Below, one piece after another: positions 19,073-28,530 of a DNA stretch of 63,354 bases; the stretch's first letter is position 1, and every line of letters begins with the position of its first letter. Position numbers and translations under genes: made by a program. Under the pieces are notes generated by a model. It worked only from the letters and a program-made list of their open reading frames with translations, did not search any database and was not told the DNA's origin. Source of the stretch: an uncultured Gemmatimonadota bacterium (lineage in GTDB: Bacteria; Gemmatimonadota; Gemmatimonadetes; Longimicrobiales; Longimicrobiaceae); assembly GCA_902805735.1 (NCBI GenBank), contig CADCTW010000039.1:1-63354 (forward strand), read 5' to 3'.

Positions 19073-19950
19073 CAGGTGACGTCCTCGCGGAAGATGGCCT
19101 CCGCCTCGGCCTGGCCCTGCGCGTCCAGGGCGGGGCGGCCGCGGCGGAAGAACATGTGCCGGCTGGTGGGCACGAAGTCCTTTACGTCGTCGAAGTACAT
19201 GTAGTGGGTCACCCGGATGGTGCGCTCGTCCACGCGCAGCACGTTGAGCGAGTTCTTTTCCCGCTCCCGCGCCCTACCCCTCCGCGAGGTGGAAGTGCCA
19301 CTCTGCACGATCACGATGCCGTGCTCGCGGTCCGCGCCGGAGTACACGTCCAGCGAGTTGCCCACGTACGCGCGGTGCAGGTGGCCGCCCATGATCATGT
19401 CCACCTTGAACGAGGTGAAGGCGTCCAGCGCCCGCTTGGCCTTGGGCATCACCTCCACGCGGTCCCAGTCCGGCGGCGGGGCGAAGTGGTGGTGCGCCAC
19501 CACGATGCGCGCCTCCTCCTCCGGCAGCCCCGCGAACGCTTTCCGCGCGAGCTCGATCTGCCAGCGGTGGATGCGGCCGTTGACCGTGGCCCGCATCGGT
19601 GCCGTGGAGTTGAGGGCCACGATGGTGGCCCCCGGGATGCGCGTGACCGTGTCCAGCTCCGGCAGGATGTGCTCGCGGTAGTGCCGGTACGGGTCCCGGA
19701 CGCGCTCCAGGGCGCGGTACAGCGGGATGTCGTGGTTCCCCGGCGTCACCACTTTGGGGACGGTGGGGAGGCGGTCCAGGTACGCCCGCGCCGCCGCGAA
19801 CTGCTCGGGCGTGGCGCGCTGCGTGAAGTCGCCGGAGGCCACGATGGCGTGCGGCGCAAGCTGGTGCGCGAAGATCTGCAGCGACTCGCCGACGTGGTCG
19901 TGGTACGGCGGTCCGAAGTGCAGGTCGGAGATGTGGAGGAGCGTGATCAA
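19072..19950 (-). CDS. Calcineurin-like metallophosphoesterase
   Basis: 292 residues with the full metallophosphoesterase motif set: ISDLHFG (near the N terminus), SGDFTQR, GNHDIP, HHHFAPP and GGHLHRAY. Cytosolic, no signal peptide. Members hydrolyse cyclic nucleotides, phosphodiesters or phosphoproteins; CpdA-like organisation is closest, but the substrate is not shown. Overlaps by one base with the TamB-like gene downstream. Confidence 0.88.
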   Translation of the reverse strand: MITLLHISDLHFGPPYHDHVGESLQIFAHQLAPHAIVASGDFTQRATPEQFAAARAYLDRLPTVPKVVTPGNHDIPLYRALERVRDPYRHYREHILPELDTVTRIPGATIVALNSTAPMRATVNGRIHRWQIELARKAFAGLPEEEARIVVAHHHFAPPPDWDRVEVMPKAKRALDAFTSFKVDMIMGGHLHRAYVGNSLDVYSGADREHGIVIVQSGTSTSRRGRAREREKNSLNVLRVDERTIRVTHYMYFDDVKDFVPTSRHMFFRRGRPALDAQGQAEAEAIFREDVT

Positions 19951-20021
19951 GCCGGCGCCGGGTCAGGGTCGAGTCTTCGTTGCCCGCGGGTGGATGCGAC
20001 TCGCGTACCAGCACGAAAAGC

Positions 20022-20052
20022 GGGCTCACACAGAGACACAGAGGCACAGAGA
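20022..20052. repeat. E1 repeat, half copy
   Basis: CGGGCTCACACAGAG followed by further octamers; lies in the gap between the metallophosphoesterase start and the tsaD stop, 27 bp from the latter. Confidence 0.85.
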
Positions 20053-20079
20053 AAAGGAGACCAAACCGGGAACGCGGTG

Positions 20080-21120
20080 TCAGCGCTTGCGCAGGCCCGG
20101 GAAGGGGAGGTCGGCGCGGGCGTTGAGGTCCAGGCCGGCCACTTCGCCGCGGGTGTAGCGGAAGTGCGCCGTGCGGGCGATCATCGCCGCGTTGTCGGTG
20201 GAGAGGCGCGGCGACGGGGCGTGCACGGCGCCGCTGCCGCCCAGGCGCCGCGTCAGCTCCGCGCGCAGGGCGCGGCTGTTGGCCACGCCCCCGCCCAGCA
20301 CGATGCGGCGGCACCCCGTCTCGCGCACGGCGCGCAGGGTCTTGGTGGCGAGCACGTCCACCACGGCGTCCTGGAAGGCGGCGGCGAGGTGCGGGACCTC
20401 AGCCTCCAGCTCGCCCGCGCGCTCCACGTCGCGCACCCGGTTGCGGAGCGCCGTCTTGAGGCCGCTGAAGGAGAAGTCGTAGTACTCCGCCTCCGCCGGG
20501 CGCTGGCCGCGGTTGAGGAGGGGGCGCGTGAAGCGGTGCCGCGACGGGTCGCCGCCCTCGGCCGCACGCTGGATGGAGGGGCCGCCCGGGTAGGGGAGGC
20601 CCAGGATCTTGGCCGCCTTGTCGAACGCCTCCCCCGCCGCGTCGTCGCGCGTCGCGCCGAGCTGCACGTACTCGCCCCACGCGGGGACCCACAGGAGCAT
20701 GGTGTGGCCGCCGGAGACCAGGAGGGCCACGAAGGGCGGCCGGGCGTCCGGGTGCTCCAGCTGCGTGGCGAAGAGGTGGGCCTCCATGTGGTGCACGCCC
20801 ACCACCGGCTTGCCGCCCGCCCACGCGGCGGCCTTCCCCCACGATACGCCCACCAGCAGCGCGCCGATCAGCCCCGGCCCCGCCGTCACGCCGAAGACGT
20901 CGATGTCGTCCAGGCCCACGCCGGCTTCGCGCAGGGCGCCCTCCACCACGTCGTCCAGCGTGCGCAGGTGGGCGCGCGAGGCGATCTCGGGGACGACGCC
21001 GCCGTACAGCCGGTGCACGTCCTGGGTGAAGATGACGTGGCCGAGGAGCTCGTCCTCGCCGCGCAGCACGGCGGCCGAGGTCTCGTCGCAGGAGGTCTCG
21101 ATGCCCAGGATCAGCGTCAT
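20080..21120 (-). CDS. tsaD: tRNA threonylcarbamoyladenosine transferase TsaD
   Basis: 346 residues of the Kae1/TsaD (ASKHA) family, which transfers the threonylcarbamoyl group to A37 of ANN-decoding tRNAs. Motifs: GIETSCDETSAAV, the metal histidines in HHMEAH, LVSGGHT, FDKAAKILGLPYPGGP, and GGGVANSRALR. ATG at 21120 overlaps the TGA of the YbbR-like gene (ATGA), last gene of the long leftward operon. Confidence 0.95.
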   Translation of the reverse strand: MTLILGIETSCDETSAAVLRGEDELLGHVIFTQDVHRLYGGVVPEIASRAHLRTLDDVVEGALREAGVGLDDIDVFGVTAGPGLIGALLVGVSWGKAAAWAGGKPVVGVHHMEAHLFATQLEHPDARPPFVALLVSGGHTMLLWVPAWGEYVQLGATRDDAAGEAFDKAAKILGLPYPGGPSIQRAAEGGDPSRHRFTRPLLNRGQRPAEAEYYDFSFSGLKTALRNRVRDVERAGELEAEVPHLAAAFQDAVVDVLATKTLRAVRETGCRRIVLGGGVANSRALRAELTRRLGGSGAVHAPSPRLSTDNAAMIARTAHFRYTRGEVAGLDLNARADLPFPGLRKR

Positions 21121-21542
21121 CGCACCGGGAGGGTGTCGGGCGCGGCGCGGCGCAGCTCCAGGCTGACCAGCGCGGGGCGCACGTCCACGGCGCTCACCCG
21201 CCCGCGCAGGCCGTCGGGGAGGCGCACCATGGAGGGGTCGAGCACGAAGGAGCGCTGCCGCCCCACGTTGCGCACGTGCAGCACGATCACGGTTTTCTCG
21301 ATGGCCAGCTCCCCCAGCTCGCGCCACTTCCCCGCGAAGCGCACCTGCACCACGCGCGGCCGGGGCGGCCCCTGCAGCACGTACGCGGGATCGAGCAGCT
21401 GCGGCTCCACCCGCACGCGCACCCACTGCTCCGTGGGCTGCTCCGCGCGCACCAGCGCCCAAAGCAGTACCGCCAGCGCTAGCGCCGCCAGCTTGAGCTG
21501 CCAGTTGCGCAGCATCCGCCGCGTCACCCGGTACGCCCTCAT
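21117..21542 (-). CDS. YbbR-domain-like membrane protein
   Basis: 141 residues: an N-terminal membrane helix (NWQLKLAALALAVLLWALVRA) then strand-rich extracytoplasmic sequence resembling one or so YbbR repeats (VVQVRFAGKWREL, LRGRVSAVDVRPALVSLEL). YbbR proteins (CdaR in Firmicutes) can regulate diadenylate cyclase, but no cyclase gene is nearby. AGAGAG precedes the ATG at 21542; an upstream start at 21608 would read through the E4 repeat. Coupled with tsaD. Confidence 0.65.
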   Translation of the reverse strand: MRAYRVTRRMLRNWQLKLAALALAVLLWALVRAEQPTEQWVRVRVEPQLLDPAYVLQGPPRPRVVQVRFAGKWRELGELAIEKTVIVLHVRNVGRQRSFVLDPSMVRLPDGLRGRVSAVDVRPALVSLELRRAAPDTLPVR

Positions 21543-21579
21543 CGCGGGCTCTCTGTGGCCACGGAGCTCGCGGGTTGCA

Positions 21580-21715
21580 GGCGACTGAAGTCGCTGCAAC
21601 AAGGACACGAAGTCCCCCTGCGGGGACTATCGAGTTTCCGCTGGAGGCGAAGGACCAGTCCACGCAGGTGGACTTTGTGCGGTCGTTGCCGCGACTTCAG
21701 TCGCCAGGCGACGGC
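21580..21715. repeat. E4 repeat, solitary inverted copy
   Basis: Outer arms GGCGACTGAAGTCG (about 21585-21598) and CGACTTCAGTCGCC (about 21699-21712) enclose smaller dyads such as GTCCCCCTGCGGGGAC. Same family as the tandem array at 25.3-26.2 kb. It separates the tlpA-type and ybbR-like genes of an otherwise tightly packed operon. Confidence 0.85.
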
Positions 21716-21738
21716 TGGCTGAACTCCCCCGTCGCTCA

Positions 21739-22308
21739 TCACTGCTTCAGGAGCCGCCGGATCAGCTCCACGTGGGTCGGATCGTCCCACTCCGTGGCGC
21801 CGATCACCTTCTTGCGGATGCTCCCGTCGCGGCCGATCACGAACGACTCGGGGATCCCCGTGGTGCGGTAGGCGCGCTGGATGGCGCCCGACGGCTCGCG
21901 CCAGAGGGGAAAGGTGAGGCCGTACTCCTTGCCAAAGGCCGCCACGTCGCCGCCGGTGTTGCCGCTGTTGTCCAGCCGGCCCGGCGCGGCGTCCACGCTC
22001 ACGGCCACCACCTTGAGGCCGGCGGGGCCGAGCTGCTGGTGGAGGCGCTGCAGGGAGGGCATCTCGGCGCGGCAGGGGCCGCACCAGGTCGCCCAGATGT
22101 TGAGGAGCACAACCTGGCCGCGCAGGTCGGAAAGGGACACGGGGCGCCCCTGCAGGTCGCTGGCGCGGAAGTCGGGCGCGTCGCTGCCCACGTCCAGCGG
22201 GAGGAACGAGCCACGGTTCGCCCACCCCACGCCCACCAGGAGCGCCAGGAGGGCGAGCACCGAGCCCACGATCGTCCACTGCTTCCGAGATTCCGACATC
22301 TCGCTCAC
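21739..22308 (-). CDS. TlpA-family thiol-disulfide oxidoreductase
   Basis: 189 residues: N-terminal membrane anchor (VGSVLALLALLVGVGW), then a thioredoxin fold with the active site ATWCGPCRAEMP and the cis-proline loop TGIPESF. Sits on the outside of the inner membrane and probably reduces cytochrome c apoproteins or other exported disulfides. GTG at 22308 overlaps the TGA of the PASTA gene (GTGA); an in-frame ATG at 22299 is an alternative. Confidence 0.88.
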   Translation of the reverse strand: MSEMSESRKQWTIVGSVLALLALLVGVGWANRGSFLPLDVGSDAPDFRASDLQGRPVSLSDLRGQVVLLNIWATWCGPCRAEMPSLQRLHQQLGPAGLKVVAVSVDAAPGRLDNSGNTGGDVAAFGKEYGLTFPLWREPSGAIQRAYRTTGIPESFVIGRDGSIRKKVIGATEWDDPTHVELIRRLLKQ

Positions 22309-23201
22309 GACTGGGGGTTGGCCGGCGGCGGCACCGGCTCCGGGAACTCCTGCGGCGGCGGAGGCTGCGGCTCCGCGGGCATGGTGTCCTCCACCACCGG
22401 CTCCGGCGCCGGCGGGTTGGGATCGGCGCCGGCCAGCGTCACGCTCACCGCGCTCCCCCGCCGCAGCGAGTCGCCCGCGGCCGGCCTCTGCGCCGCCACC
22501 GAGCCCGCGCTGATGGGCGACGCCGGATCGTACGAGACGCGGCCCAGGTGGAAGCCCAGGGCCCGCAGCCGCGCCTCCGCGTCGCCCAGCGGCAGCGACA
22601 GCAGGTCGGGAACCATCAGCTTGGGCGGGCCCGCGCTCAGGGTGATGGTGACCACGCCCGGCACGGTGGCCATCGCCCCCGCCGCGGGCTGCATCCCCAT
22701 GAAGGTGCCCTCCTGCCGGTCCGACACCACACGCCGCAGCGCGACGGTGAAGCCGAAGCGCTCCAGCAGCGTGCGCGCCTCACGCAGCGACAGCCCCGCG
22801 ATGGGGGGCACGCGGTGCCGCTCGGGCCCGGCGCTCAGCACCACGCGCACCTCGGCGCCGCGCGTGACCTCCTGCCCCGGCAGCGGGCTCTGCACCAGCA
22901 CCGCCCCGGCACGGATGCGCGGGTTGGCGAGCGTGCCCCCGCGGGCGATCTCCAGCCCAAGCCCGCTCAGCGTGCGCTGGGCCTGGCGCAGCGGCTGGCC
23001 GCGCAGGTCCGGCACCGTGACGATGGGCGAGCGCCCGAAGCCGGGGAAGAAGACCAGGGTGATGACCAGGAAGCCGATGGCGAAGCCGGCCAGCCCCAGC
23101 CCGATCACCCAGCGCAGCAGGTTCCCCTCGGTGAAGGGGCCCACCACGCGCTCCGGGATGCGCGGCACCCAGCGGCGCGGCGCCTTCGGGGAGGCGTTCA
23201 T
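22305..23201 (-). CDS. PASTA-domain membrane protein
   Basis: 298 residues: short cytosolic segment, one transmembrane helix (about 27-52), then three PASTA repeats, each starting with a Val-Pro-(Asp/Pro) motif (VTVPDLRG, HRVPPIAG, LMVPDLLS), and a Pro/Glu-rich tail. PASTA domains bind muropeptides or beta-lactams; they usually sit on Ser/Thr kinases or PBPs, but no catalytic domain is present here. ATG overlaps the rsmB TGA (ATGA). Confidence 0.88.
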   Translation of the reverse strand: MNASPKAPRRWVPRIPERVVGPFTEGNLLRWVIGLGLAGFAIGFLVITLVFFPGFGRSPIVTVPDLRGQPLRQAQRTLSGLGLEIARGGTLANPRIRAGAVLVQSPLPGQEVTRGAEVRVVLSAGPERHRVPPIAGLSLREARTLLERFGFTVALRRVVSDRQEGTFMGMQPAAGAMATVPGVVTITLSAGPPKLMVPDLLSLPLGDAEARLRALGFHLGRVSYDPASPISAGSVAAQRPAAGDSLRRGSAVSVTLAGADPNPPAPEPVVEDTMPAEPQPPPPQEFPEPVPPPANPQS

Positions 23202-24505
23202 GCCCGCCTCCGCACGCGGGCCGCGAAGGCCCCGTCGAACCCCTGGCGCTGCGGGAGGACGCACAGGCACCCCCGCGCGTCCAGGTGCGCGGCATCCACC
23301 GCCCCCTCCGCCGGGTCCACCGACCAATCCGGGTGCTCCGCCAGAAAACGCTCCATCCGCTCCTCGTTCTCCTCGCGCTCCAGGGAGCAGGTAGAGTACA
23401 CCAGAAGTCCGCCCGGGCGCACCACCCCCGCCGCCGCGCGGAGCAGCTCGTCCTGCAGCCCCGTGAGCGCCGTCACGTCGTGCGGCGCGATCCTCCAGCG
23501 CCCGTCCGGGTGCCGGCGGAAGGTGCCGGTTCCCGTGCAGGGCGCGTCCAGCAGCACAAGGTCCGCCGGGCGGAAGGGAGGCATCTTGGCATCCGCCACC
23601 ACCGCGCCCACGCGCCCCGTCCACTCCAGCCGCTCCGCGTTCTCCACCACGCGGCGCATGCGCCGCCGCGACAGGTCCGCCGCGGCCACCTGCCCCGCGC
23701 GCTCCGCCAGGCCGAGCGCCTTGCCGCCGGGCGCCGCGCACAGGTCCAGCACCGTGGCTCCCTCCGGCACCGCCGCGTAGCTCACCACCAGCGCCGCGGC
23801 CGGGTCCTGCACCACCGCGGGCACGGCGGCCAGCGCGTCGGCGGCGCTGCCGGGTGCGGGGATGAGCAGCGAGGCCGGCGCGAGCTCCACGGGCTCCGAC
23901 GCGATCCCGGCCGCGCCCAGCCGCTCCGCCGCGTCGTCCCCCGGGATGCCCAGGGGACGCAGGTAAAGCTCGGGGCGGCGGTTGTTGGCCTCCACCAGCG
24001 CGCGGGCCTCGCCGGCGCCCCAGCGCGCGATCCATCGCTCCACCAGCCAGCGCGGGTGCGAGCCCCAGGTGGCGAGGTGCGCCGCCGGGTCGCGTTCGAA
24101 CTCAGGGAAGCGGAGCTGGGCGCGCTTCCGGTGCAGGTTCTGGAGCACGCCGTTCACCAGCCCCGCGGCCCTGCGCGCGCCCGCGTCGCGCGCCAGCTCC
24201 ACGGACTGCGAGACGGCGGCGTACGGGGGCACGCTGCCCATCTCCAGGAGCTGGTAGGCGCCCAGGCGGAGGACGTCCAGCACGTCGCCCTCCAGCTTCC
24301 CCACCCCGCCGCGCACCAGGCCGTCCAGCAGGTGGTCGATGCGGCCGCGCAGGCGGAAGGTGCCGTACACCAGCTCCTGCGTCCACGCGCGGTCGCGCGG
24401 CTCCAGGGCTCGCGTGGAGCCCTCCAGCGCCCGGTCCGCCAGGTCGCCGGTCCGCACGCGCCGGAGGGTCTCCAGCGCGGCGAGCCGGGTTGGGGTGGCG
24501 CTCAG
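23198..24505 (-). CDS. rsmB: 16S rRNA (cytosine-967-C5)-methyltransferase RsmB, probable CTG start
   Basis: 435 residues: an N-terminal NusB-like RNA-binding domain ([28 protein letters not shown]) and a C-terminal SAM-dependent methyltransferase with [22 protein letters not shown] (catalytic-loop PC) and [11 protein letters not shown] (second cysteine). The frame has no ATG, GTG or TTG before its conserved start; CTG at 24505 overlaps the thiG TGA as CTGA, giving the expected length. Coupled on both sides. Confidence 0.92.
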   Translation of the reverse strand: MSATPTRLAALETLRRVRTGDLADRALEGSTRALEPRDRAWTQELVYGTFRLRGRIDHLLDGLVRGGVGKLEGDVLDVLRLGAYQLLEMGSVPPYAAVSQSVELARDAGARRAAGLVNGVLQNLHRKRAQLRFPEFERDPAAHLATWGSHPRWLVERWIARWGAGEARALVEANNRRPELYLRPLGIPGDDAAERLGAAGIASEPVELAPASLLIPAPGSAADALAAVPAVVQDPAAALVVSYAAVPEGATVLDLCAAPGGKALGLAERAGQVAAADLSRRRMRRVVENAERLEWTGRVGAVVADAKMPPFRPADLVLLDAPCTGTGTFRRHPDGRWRIAPHDVTALTGLQDELLRAAAGVVRPGGLLVYSTCSLEREENEERMERFLAEHPDWSVDPAEGAVDAAHLDARGCLCVLPQRQGFDGAFAARVRRRA

Positions 24506-25305
24506 CCGAGCATCCCCTTCCGGGGGGACGACGGCACGGCGCGCTCGCGGCGCGGCATGCGGCCGGCCAGGAAGGCCAGGCGCCCCGCCTCGGTGGCCAG
24601 CGACATCGCACGGGCCATGCGCACGGGGTCCTGCGCCTCGGCCAGCGCCGTGTTCATCAGGATGCCGTCCACCCCCTGCTCCATCGTCAGCGCGGCATCC
24701 GACGCGGTGCCCACGCCCGCGTCCACGATCACGGGGAGCTGCAGGCGCGCCTTGATGGTGCGGATGTTGTACGGGTTCACCAGCCCCAGCCCGCTGCCGA
24801 TGGGCGACGCCAGCGGCATCACCGCGGCGCACCCGGCGTCTTCCAGGCGCAACGCCGTGATCAGGTCGTCGTTGGTGTACGCCAGCACCTTGAACCCATC
24901 CGCCACCAGCTCCCGCGCCGCGCGGATGGTCGCCTCCGCGTCCGGCAGCAGCGTCTCCTGGTCGCCGATCACCTCCAGCTTCACCCAGTCGGTAAAGCCG
25001 GCGGCGCGCGCCAGGCGGGCGTAGCGCACCGCGTCCTCGGCCGTGTAGCAGCCGGCCGTGTTGGGGAGGAGGAGGAAGCGCTCGGGATCGAGATGGAAGA
25101 GGACGCCCTCTTCCCGGGTCCGGTCGAGGTCCACGCGGCGCACGGCGACGGTCACCACCTCCGCGCCGGATGCCTCGATCGCCTGCACCATCTGGTCGTT
25201 GTCGCGATATTTCCCCGTCCCCACCAGCAGGCGGGAGCGGAGGATGCGGCCCGCGATCGTGAGCGGCTCGTCGAGCGTCTGCGGGTCCAGCGTTGCGGTC
25301 GCCAT
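24502..25305 (-). CDS. thiG: Thiazole synthase ThiG
   Basis: 267 residues, TIM-barrel ThiG, which forms the thiazole phosphate of thiamine from DXP, dehydroglycine and ThiS thiocarboxylate. Signatures: [70 protein letters not shown] at 25305 is followed by [10 protein letters not shown]; the open frame continues far upstream only because it passes through the E4 array. C-terminal tail is basic. Confidence 0.95.
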   Translation of the reverse strand: MATATLDPQTLDEPLTIAGRILRSRLLVGTGKYRDNDQMVQAIEASGAEVVTVAVRRVDLDRTREEGVLFHLDPERFLLLPNTAGCYTAEDAVRYARLARAAGFTDWVKLEVIGDQETLLPDAEATIRAARELVADGFKVLAYTNDDLITALRLEDAGCAAVMPLASPIGSGLGLVNPYNIRTIKARLQLPVIVDAGVGTASDAALTMEQGVDGILMNTALAEAQDPVRMARAMSLATEAGRLAFLAGRMPRRERAVPSSPRKGMLG

Positions 25306-25341
25306 GGATCGTCCCTGCTTGGAAATGTTGCGAGTCCCCGC

Positions 25342-26225
25342 GTTGCGGCGACTGAAGTCGCGGCAACAACTGCACGAAGTCCCCCTGCGGGGACTACACG
25401 GTTCCGGCACGCGGCGTACGCCAGGGCCGCCCGTTCCAGGAGCGAATGAATTCGCCGCTGGAACCACGCGAAGTGCCCCTGCGGGCACTGTATTCTTCCA
25501 GCCCATGCCGCGGGAAACAGTCCGTTCGCGGACTTCGCGTTTCCCCAGCGGCGAATTCATTCGCTCGTGGGGAAGGACCGGCCGGCCCTGCTCGTTGCGG
25601 CGACTGAAGTCGCGGCAACAACTGCACGAAGTCCCCCTGCGGGGACTACACGGTTCCGGCACGCGGCGTTCGCCAGGGCCGCCCCCTCCAGGAGCGAATG
25701 AATTCGCCGCTGGAGCCACGCGAAGTGCCCCTGCGGGCACTGTATTCTTCAAGCCCATGCCGCGGGAAACAGTCCGCTCGCGGACTTCGCGTTTCCCCAG
25801 CGGCGAATTCATTCGCTCGTGGGGAAGGACCGGCCGGCCCTGCTCGTTGCGGCGAGTAAACTCGCGGCAACAACTGCACGAAGTCCCCCTGCGGGGACTA
25901 GACGGTTGCCGCACCTGGCCGCCAGCCCCCCCGCCAGGAGCGAATGAATTCGCCGCTGGAACCACGCGAAGTGCCCCTGCGGGCACTGTATTCTTCAAGC
26001 CCATGCCGCGGGAAACAGTCCGCTCGCGGACTTCACGTTTCCCCAGCGGCGAATTCATTCGCTCGTGGGGAAGGACCGGCCGGCGCTGCTCGTTGCGGCG
26101 ACTGAAGTCGCGGCAACAACTGCACGAAGTCCCCCTGCGGGGACTACACGGTTCCGGCTGATCCTTCAGCACCAGTCCGCGAAGGCGGACTTTGTGCTGT
26201 TGTTGCCGCGAGTTTACTCGCCAGG
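25342..26225. repeat. E4 tandem array between thiS and thiG
   Basis: Units of about 250 bp begin at 25342, 25593, 25846 and 26092 (the last incomplete). Each starts with GTTGCGGCGACTGAAGTCGC, then GTCCCCCTGCGGGGAC, GAATGAATTCGCCGCTGGA, a GTGCCCCTGCGGGCAC dyad and the inverse GGCGAATTCATTCGC. Units are 90 percent or more alike by eye. The array ends with the inverse motif GTTGCCGCGAGTTTACTCGC. It interrupts the thi genes. Confidence 0.93.
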
Positions 26226-26296
26226 CAGTGCCAGGCACTGCCAAGTTCATCAGGTTTACCCGGCTAACCGGCATCGCCGGATCACCCGCACCACCA

Positions 26297-26512
26297 TCAC
26301 CCGCCGCCGACGAAGTGCACGAGCTCAAAGGTGTCGCCGGGCTCCACCGGGACGGAGTCGAGGGCCTCGCGGCGGAGGATGTCGCCGTTGCGCTCCACGA
26401 CCACCATGCGGGGGTGGAGGCCCAGGTGCTCGAGGAGGCCGGGCACCTGGAGGCCCGCGGGCACCTCGCGCGCGTCGCCGTTCACCTGTATCTGCACTGC
26501 GGTCATCATCAT
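26297..26512 (-). CDS. thiS: Sulfur carrier protein ThiS
   Basis: 71 residues, ubiquitin-like fold with the C-terminal Gly-Gly (HFVGGG) that is thiocarboxylated to carry sulfur to ThiG. Central [13 protein letters not shown] is typical. Three ATG codons in a row start it; the first (26512) has AAGGAG 8 nt upstream and overlaps the thiE TGA. Confidence 0.88.
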   Translation of the reverse strand: MMMTAVQIQVNGDAREVPAGLQVPGLLEHLGLHPRMVVVERNGDILRREALDSVPVEPGDTFELVHFVGGG

Positions 26513-27096
26513 CCCTGCCACTCCTTTAGATAGCCGCGCACCGCCTCGGCCGGCCGCGGCGCGTCCCAGATCCCGCGGATGGCGGCGACGCCATTCGCTC
26601 CCGACCGCCGCAGCTCCGCGACTCGCTCCGGCGTCACGCCGCCGATGGCGATGCGCGGCGGGTCACCCGCGAGTCCCCCGGTGCCGATGCCCGGCCGGCC
26701 GGGATGCGACGCGGTGGCGTAGACGTTCCCCACCAGGAGGAAATCGGCGCCCGGCTCGGCTTCATCCGCGCTTCCCACGGACACGCCGATCAGCCGATCC
26801 GGGCCCAGCAGCGCGCGCGCATCGGCTAGCGTCAAACCGCGGCGGCCGAGGTGAACCCCGTCCGCATCCACCGCCAGCGCCACGTCCACGCGGTCGTTCA
26901 CCAGCAGCACGGCGCCCGAGCTGCACGCCCGGAGCGCTTCGGCCCAGCGGTACACCGCGAGGCCCGGAGCGGCCGGGGCGCGCAGGTGGAGCGCGAGGAG
27001 CGGGCCGCCGGCCTGCATCACCTCCGCCGCCACACGCGGGAAATCCGGCCGCGCCACCACCGCGTCGTCGGTCACCACGTGCAGCGGGGGAATCAC
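26509..27096 (-). CDS. thiE: Thiamine phosphate synthase/thiazole tautomerase family (ThiE/TenI)
   Basis: 195-residue TIM-barrel: PLHVVTDD, LLVNDRVDVALAV, DGVHLGRRGLTL, a phosphate loop VGNVYATASHPG, AIGGVTPERV and AAIRGIW. ThiE joins HMP-PP with thiazole phosphate; TenI aromatises the thiazole. The ATASHPG loop lacks the canonical TxTK of ThiE, so TenI is possible. GTG at 27096 overlaps the fmt stop (GTGA). Confidence 0.85.
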   Translation of the reverse strand: MIPPLHVVTDDAVVARPDFPRVAAEVMQAGGPLLALHLRAPAAPGLAVYRWAEALRACSSGAVLLVNDRVDVALAVDADGVHLGRRGLTLADARALLGPDRLIGVSVGSADEAEPGADFLLVGNVYATASHPGRPGIGTGGLAGDPPRIAIGGVTPERVAELRRSGANGVAAIRGIWDAPRPAEAVRGYLKEWQG

Positions 27097-28028
27097 GCCT
27101 CGGCGCCGAACTGGTCGTCGATGGAGACGCCGCGGCCGCGCACCCAGTCGCCCGCGGCCATGCGGCGCTTGCCCGGCGGCTGCACCTCGCGGATCATCAC
27201 CGCGCCGATGCCGCAGGCCACCAGCACCCCGTCCGCGCCCACGGCGAGCACGCATCCCGGCTCGCCGCTTTCGTCGCGCGGCTGGGGGCGGAAGAGCTTC
27301 ACCGCGCCGCGCGCGCCGTGCGGCGTCCATGCCCCGGGCACGTCGTCCATCCCGCGGATGAAGAGGGCGGCCTCTTCGGCGGGGAGCGTCCAGTCGATGC
27401 GGGCCGTCTCGCGCTCGATCTTGGGGGCGTAGGTGGCGCGCGAGTGGTCCTGCACCTCCTCCTCGATCTGCCCGGACTCGATCAGCGCCAGCGCCTCCAC
27501 CACCGCCTCCGCGCCCACCGCCGACAGGCGCCGCGCCAGCTCCGTCCCCGAATCGTCGGGGAGGATGGGCTCCTCGGCGCGGATCAGCATGGGGCCGGAG
27601 TCCAGGCCCGCCTCCATCCGCATGATGGTGACGCCGGTCGTCTGGCAGCCGCGCGCGATGGCCCACTGAATGGGCGCCGCGCCGCGCAGCTCGGGGAGGA
27701 GCGACGCGTGGATGTTGATGGAGCCCAGCGGCGGCAGCTCCAGCACCTCCGGCTTGAGGATCTGCCCGTACGCCACCACCACCGACAGCTCCGGCTCCAG
27801 CGCGCGCAGCGCGGCCATGAACTCGTCGCCCCGCGCGCGCTCCGGCTGCAGCACGGGCACGCCCATCTCCAGCGCCTCGCGTTTCACGGCGCTCTGGGCC
27901 ACCCCCCTCCCCCGCCCCGCCGGCCGGTCCGGCTGCGTCACCACGCCGGCCACGTCGTGCCCCTCGTCCGCGATGGCGCGGAGCGCTGGGACAGCGAACT
28001 CCGGCGTGCCCCAGAAGACGATCCTCAC
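27093..28028 (-). CDS. fmt: Methionyl-tRNA formyltransferase
   Basis: 311 residues; formylates initiator Met-tRNA with 10-formyl-THF. N-terminal domain: IVFWGTPEFAVPAL, VVTQPDRPAGRGR, AYGQILKP, the catalytic SINIHASLLPELRGAAPIQW (20-residue stretch containing NxHxSLLP), then a C-terminal OB-like domain. GTG at 28028 overlaps the def TGA. Gene pair def-fmt is a common arrangement. Confidence 0.95.
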   Translation of the reverse strand: MRIVFWGTPEFAVPALRAIADEGHDVAGVVTQPDRPAGRGRGVAQSAVKREALEMGVPVLQPERARGDEFMAALRALEPELSVVVAYGQILKPEVLELPPLGSINIHASLLPELRGAAPIQWAIARGCQTTGVTIMRMEAGLDSGPMLIRAEEPILPDDSGTELARRLSAVGAEAVVEALALIESGQIEEEVQDHSRATYAPKIERETARIDWTLPAEEAALFIRGMDDVPGAWTPHGARGAVKLFRPQPRDESGEPGCVLAVGADGVLVACGIGAVMIREVQPPGKRRMAAGDWVRGRGVSIDDQFGAEA

Positions 28029-28528
28029 GATTCCTGCTTCCGGTACTTCTTGAGGATCATGTTGCGCTTGAGGGGCGACAGCCGGTCCAGGAAGAGGATG
28101 CCGTCGAGGTGGTCGATCTCGTGCTGGAGGCAGCGCGCCAGCATCCCGTCCGCCTCGATGCGCACCGTGTTTCCCTTGGGGTCCACGCCCTCGACCACCA
28201 CCTCGGCCGGACGCTCCACCAGCGCGGAAACGTTGGGGATGCTCAGGCATCCTTCCTCGCCCTTCTCCTTCGCCTTCCCCGCCTCCACCACGCGGGGGTT
28301 GAAGAGCGCGAAGGGCTTCTCGTCCTCCTCGTTCACGTGCACGACGATGAGGCGGCGCGAGATGCCGACCTGCGGCGCGGCCAGGCCGATGCCGTGCGCG
28401 TCGTACATGGTCTCGAACATGTCCTCGATCAGCCGGGCCGTCTCGGGGTCGTCGGCCACCACCTCCACCTCGTCGGCGCGGCGGCGCAGGACCTCGGAGC
28501 CGAGCGTCTCGATCTTCAGGATCGCCAT
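28025..28528 (-). CDS. def: Peptide deformylase
   Basis: 167 residues. The three signature motifs are intact: GIGLAAPQVG, EGCLSIP (metal Cys) and HEIDHLDG (metal His residues and catalytic Glu). Removes the N-formyl group from nascent chains. Starts 2 nt after the yajC stop. Confidence 0.95.
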   Translation of the reverse strand: MAILKIETLGSEVLRRRADEVEVVADDPETARLIEDMFETMYDAHGIGLAAPQVGISRRLIVVHVNEEDEKPFALFNPRVVEAGKAKEKGEEGCLSIPNVSALVERPAEVVVEGVDPKGNTVRIEADGMLARCLQHEIDHLDGILFLDRLSPLKRNMILKKYRKQES

Positions 28529-28530
28529 GG

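Noticed and set aside
24502..26328. 608-residue frame joining the E4 array to ThiG
   Set aside because: The extra 341 residues are translated repeats; ThiG has its own ATG at 25305 with normal length.
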